In this document: positions 62,575-64,000 of the stretch, in pieces
Position numbering within the stretch: the stretch's first letter is position 1
Layout: each line of letters begins with the position of its first letter
Assembly: GCA_947247005.1 (NCBI GenBank)
Contig: OX365956.1
Location: 11,614,089-11,678,088, forward strand
Source of the DNA: Spisula solida
Lineage: Eukaryota; Mollusca; Bivalvia; Venerida; Mactridae
Length of the DNA: 64,000 nt
Direction of reading: 5' to 3'
Notes under the pieces: generated by a model
Told to the model about the DNA's origin: nothing
Database searches by the model: none
The model's input: the letters and a program-made list of their open reading frames with translations, nothing else
Program-made: the position numbers and the translations under genes

Positions 62575-64000
62575 TGTACCGACACCTTGTCACATTATGT
62601 GATAGGGTCCAATGTACCGACACCTTGTCACATTATGTGATAGGGTCCAATGTACTTACACCTTGTCACATTGTGTGATAGGGTCCAATGTACCTACACC
62701 TTGTCACATTGAGTGATAGGGTCCAATGTACCTACACCTTGTCACATTGTGTGATAGGGTCCAATGTACCGACACCTTGTCACATTGTGTGATAGGGTCC
62801 AATGTACCTACACCTTGTCACATTGTGTGATGGGGTCCAATGTACCTACACCTTGTCACATTGTGTGATAGGGTCCAATGTACCTACACCTTGTCACATT
62901 GTGTGATAGGGTCCAATGTACTTACACCTTGTCACATTGTGTGATAGGGTCCAATGTACCAACACCTTGTCACATTGTGTGATAGGGTCCAATGTACCTA
63001 CACCTTGTCACATTGTTTGATAGGGTCCAATGTACCTACACCTTGTCACATTGTGTGATAGGGTCCAATGTACCTACACCTTGTCACATTGTGTGATAGG
63101 GTCCAATGTACCTACACCTTGTCACATTGTGTGATAGGGTCCAATGTACCGACACCTTGTCACATTGTTTGATGGGGTCCAATGTACCTACACCTTGTCA
63201 CATTGTGTGATAGGGTCCAATGTACCTACACCTTGTCACATTGTGTGATAGGGTCCAATGTACCTACACCTTGTCACATTGTTTGATGGGGTTCAATGTA
63301 GCGACACCTTGTCACATTGTGTGACAGGGTCCAATGTACCTACACCTTGTCACATTGTGTGATAGGGTCCAATGTACCTACACCTTGTCACATTGTGTGA
63401 TAGGGTCCAATGTACCTACACCTTGTCACATTGTGTGATGGGGTCCAATGTACCGACACCTTGTCACATTGTTTGATGGGGTCCAATGTACCTACACCTT
63501 GTCACATTGTGTGATAGGGTCCAATGTTCCTACACCTTGTCACATTGTGTGATAGGGTCCAATGTACCTACACCTTGTCACATTGTGTGATAGGGTCCAA
63601 TGTACCCACACCTTGTCACATTGTGTGATAAGGTCCAATGTACCGACACCTTGTCACATTGTTTGATGGGGTCCAATGTACCTACACCTTGTCACATTGT
63701 TTGATGGGGTCCAATGTAGCTACACCTTGTCACATTGTGTGATAGGGTCCAATGTAGCTACACCTTGTCACATTGTGTGATAGGGTCCAATGTACCTACA
63801 CCTTGTCACATTGTGTGATAGGGTCCAATGTACCTACACCTTGTCACATTGTGTGATGGGGTCCAATGTACCTACACCTTGTCACATTGTGTGATAGGGT
63901 CCAATGTACCTACACCTTGTCACATTGTGTGATGGAGTCCAATGTACCTACACCTTGTCACATTGTGTGATAGGGTCCAATGTACCGACACCTTGTCACA
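62566..64000. repeat. 38-bp minisatellite, about 37 copies, runs off the right edge
   Basis: Unit core: GGTCCAATGTACCTACACCT then TGTCACATTGTGTGATAG. Variants affect ACCTACA/ACCGACA, GTGTGATAG/GTTTGATGG and single bases. TCACA-TTG-TGTGA in each unit is an inverted pair. The true array length is unknown. Confidence 0.95.

Overview
This window looks like nuclear DNA of an invertebrate animal, most likely a bivalve mollusc. It is AT-rich, its genes have introns with GT-AG borders, and it carries repeat families I associate with bivalve genomes (elements starting ACAAGAGGGCCC and ending in (ACGG)n plus GTGAGCTAAAA, tRNA-derived SINEs, many short foldback elements). The species call is inference. 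Nothing prokaryotic is present.

Four protein genes can be supported. (1) A large minus-strand gene fills about 1-35,258. I assembled thirteen exons by hand with matching phases. They encode a CxxC-containing N-terminus, a long coiled coil, SP-rich segments and a disordered exon of at least 3.37 kb that runs off the left edge. The N-terminal pattern (CVNCQSLRQ...LKQKIINT) and SPLPPSP motifs point to ICE1 (little elongation complex subunit 1). One short exon between 23,920 and 33,822, the first exon and the C-terminus are not located. (2) A small intronless plus-strand gene (14,573-15,133), nested in an ICE1 intron, encodes a secreted-then-anchored single-Ig membrane protein. (3) A complete two-exon plus-strand gene (41,317-42,843) encodes a six-blade Kelch protein of the KLHDC10 type. 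(4) A four-exon plus-strand gene (54,019-62,020) encodes the AP-1 clathrin adaptor sigma subunit.

Layout: 1-35 kb is ICE1 with repeat-filled introns; 35-41 kb is transposon-rich spacer ending in a dead non-LTR retrotransposon head-to-head with KLHDC10; 41-44 kb is KLHDC10; 44-54 kb is spacer with foldback elements, SINEs and a 168-bp repeat array; 54-62 kb is AP1S; 62-64 kb is minisatellite to the edge.

The striking feature is tandem repetition: at least eleven arrays, roughly 11 kb of the 64 kb. Four of the small tandem duplications in ICE1 carry splice-site sequence. A 54-bp array repeats a 3' splice site about 26 times in a frame-preserving way, a 29-bp array repeats a donor-like site, a 42-bp array repeats an acceptor-plus-donor pair, and a 91-bp duplication copies an exon's acceptor so that the copy would lead straight to a stop codon. 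The 54-bp array is the best candidate for something undescribed: a minisatellite that could act as a length-variable, frame-neutral splice-acceptor ladder.
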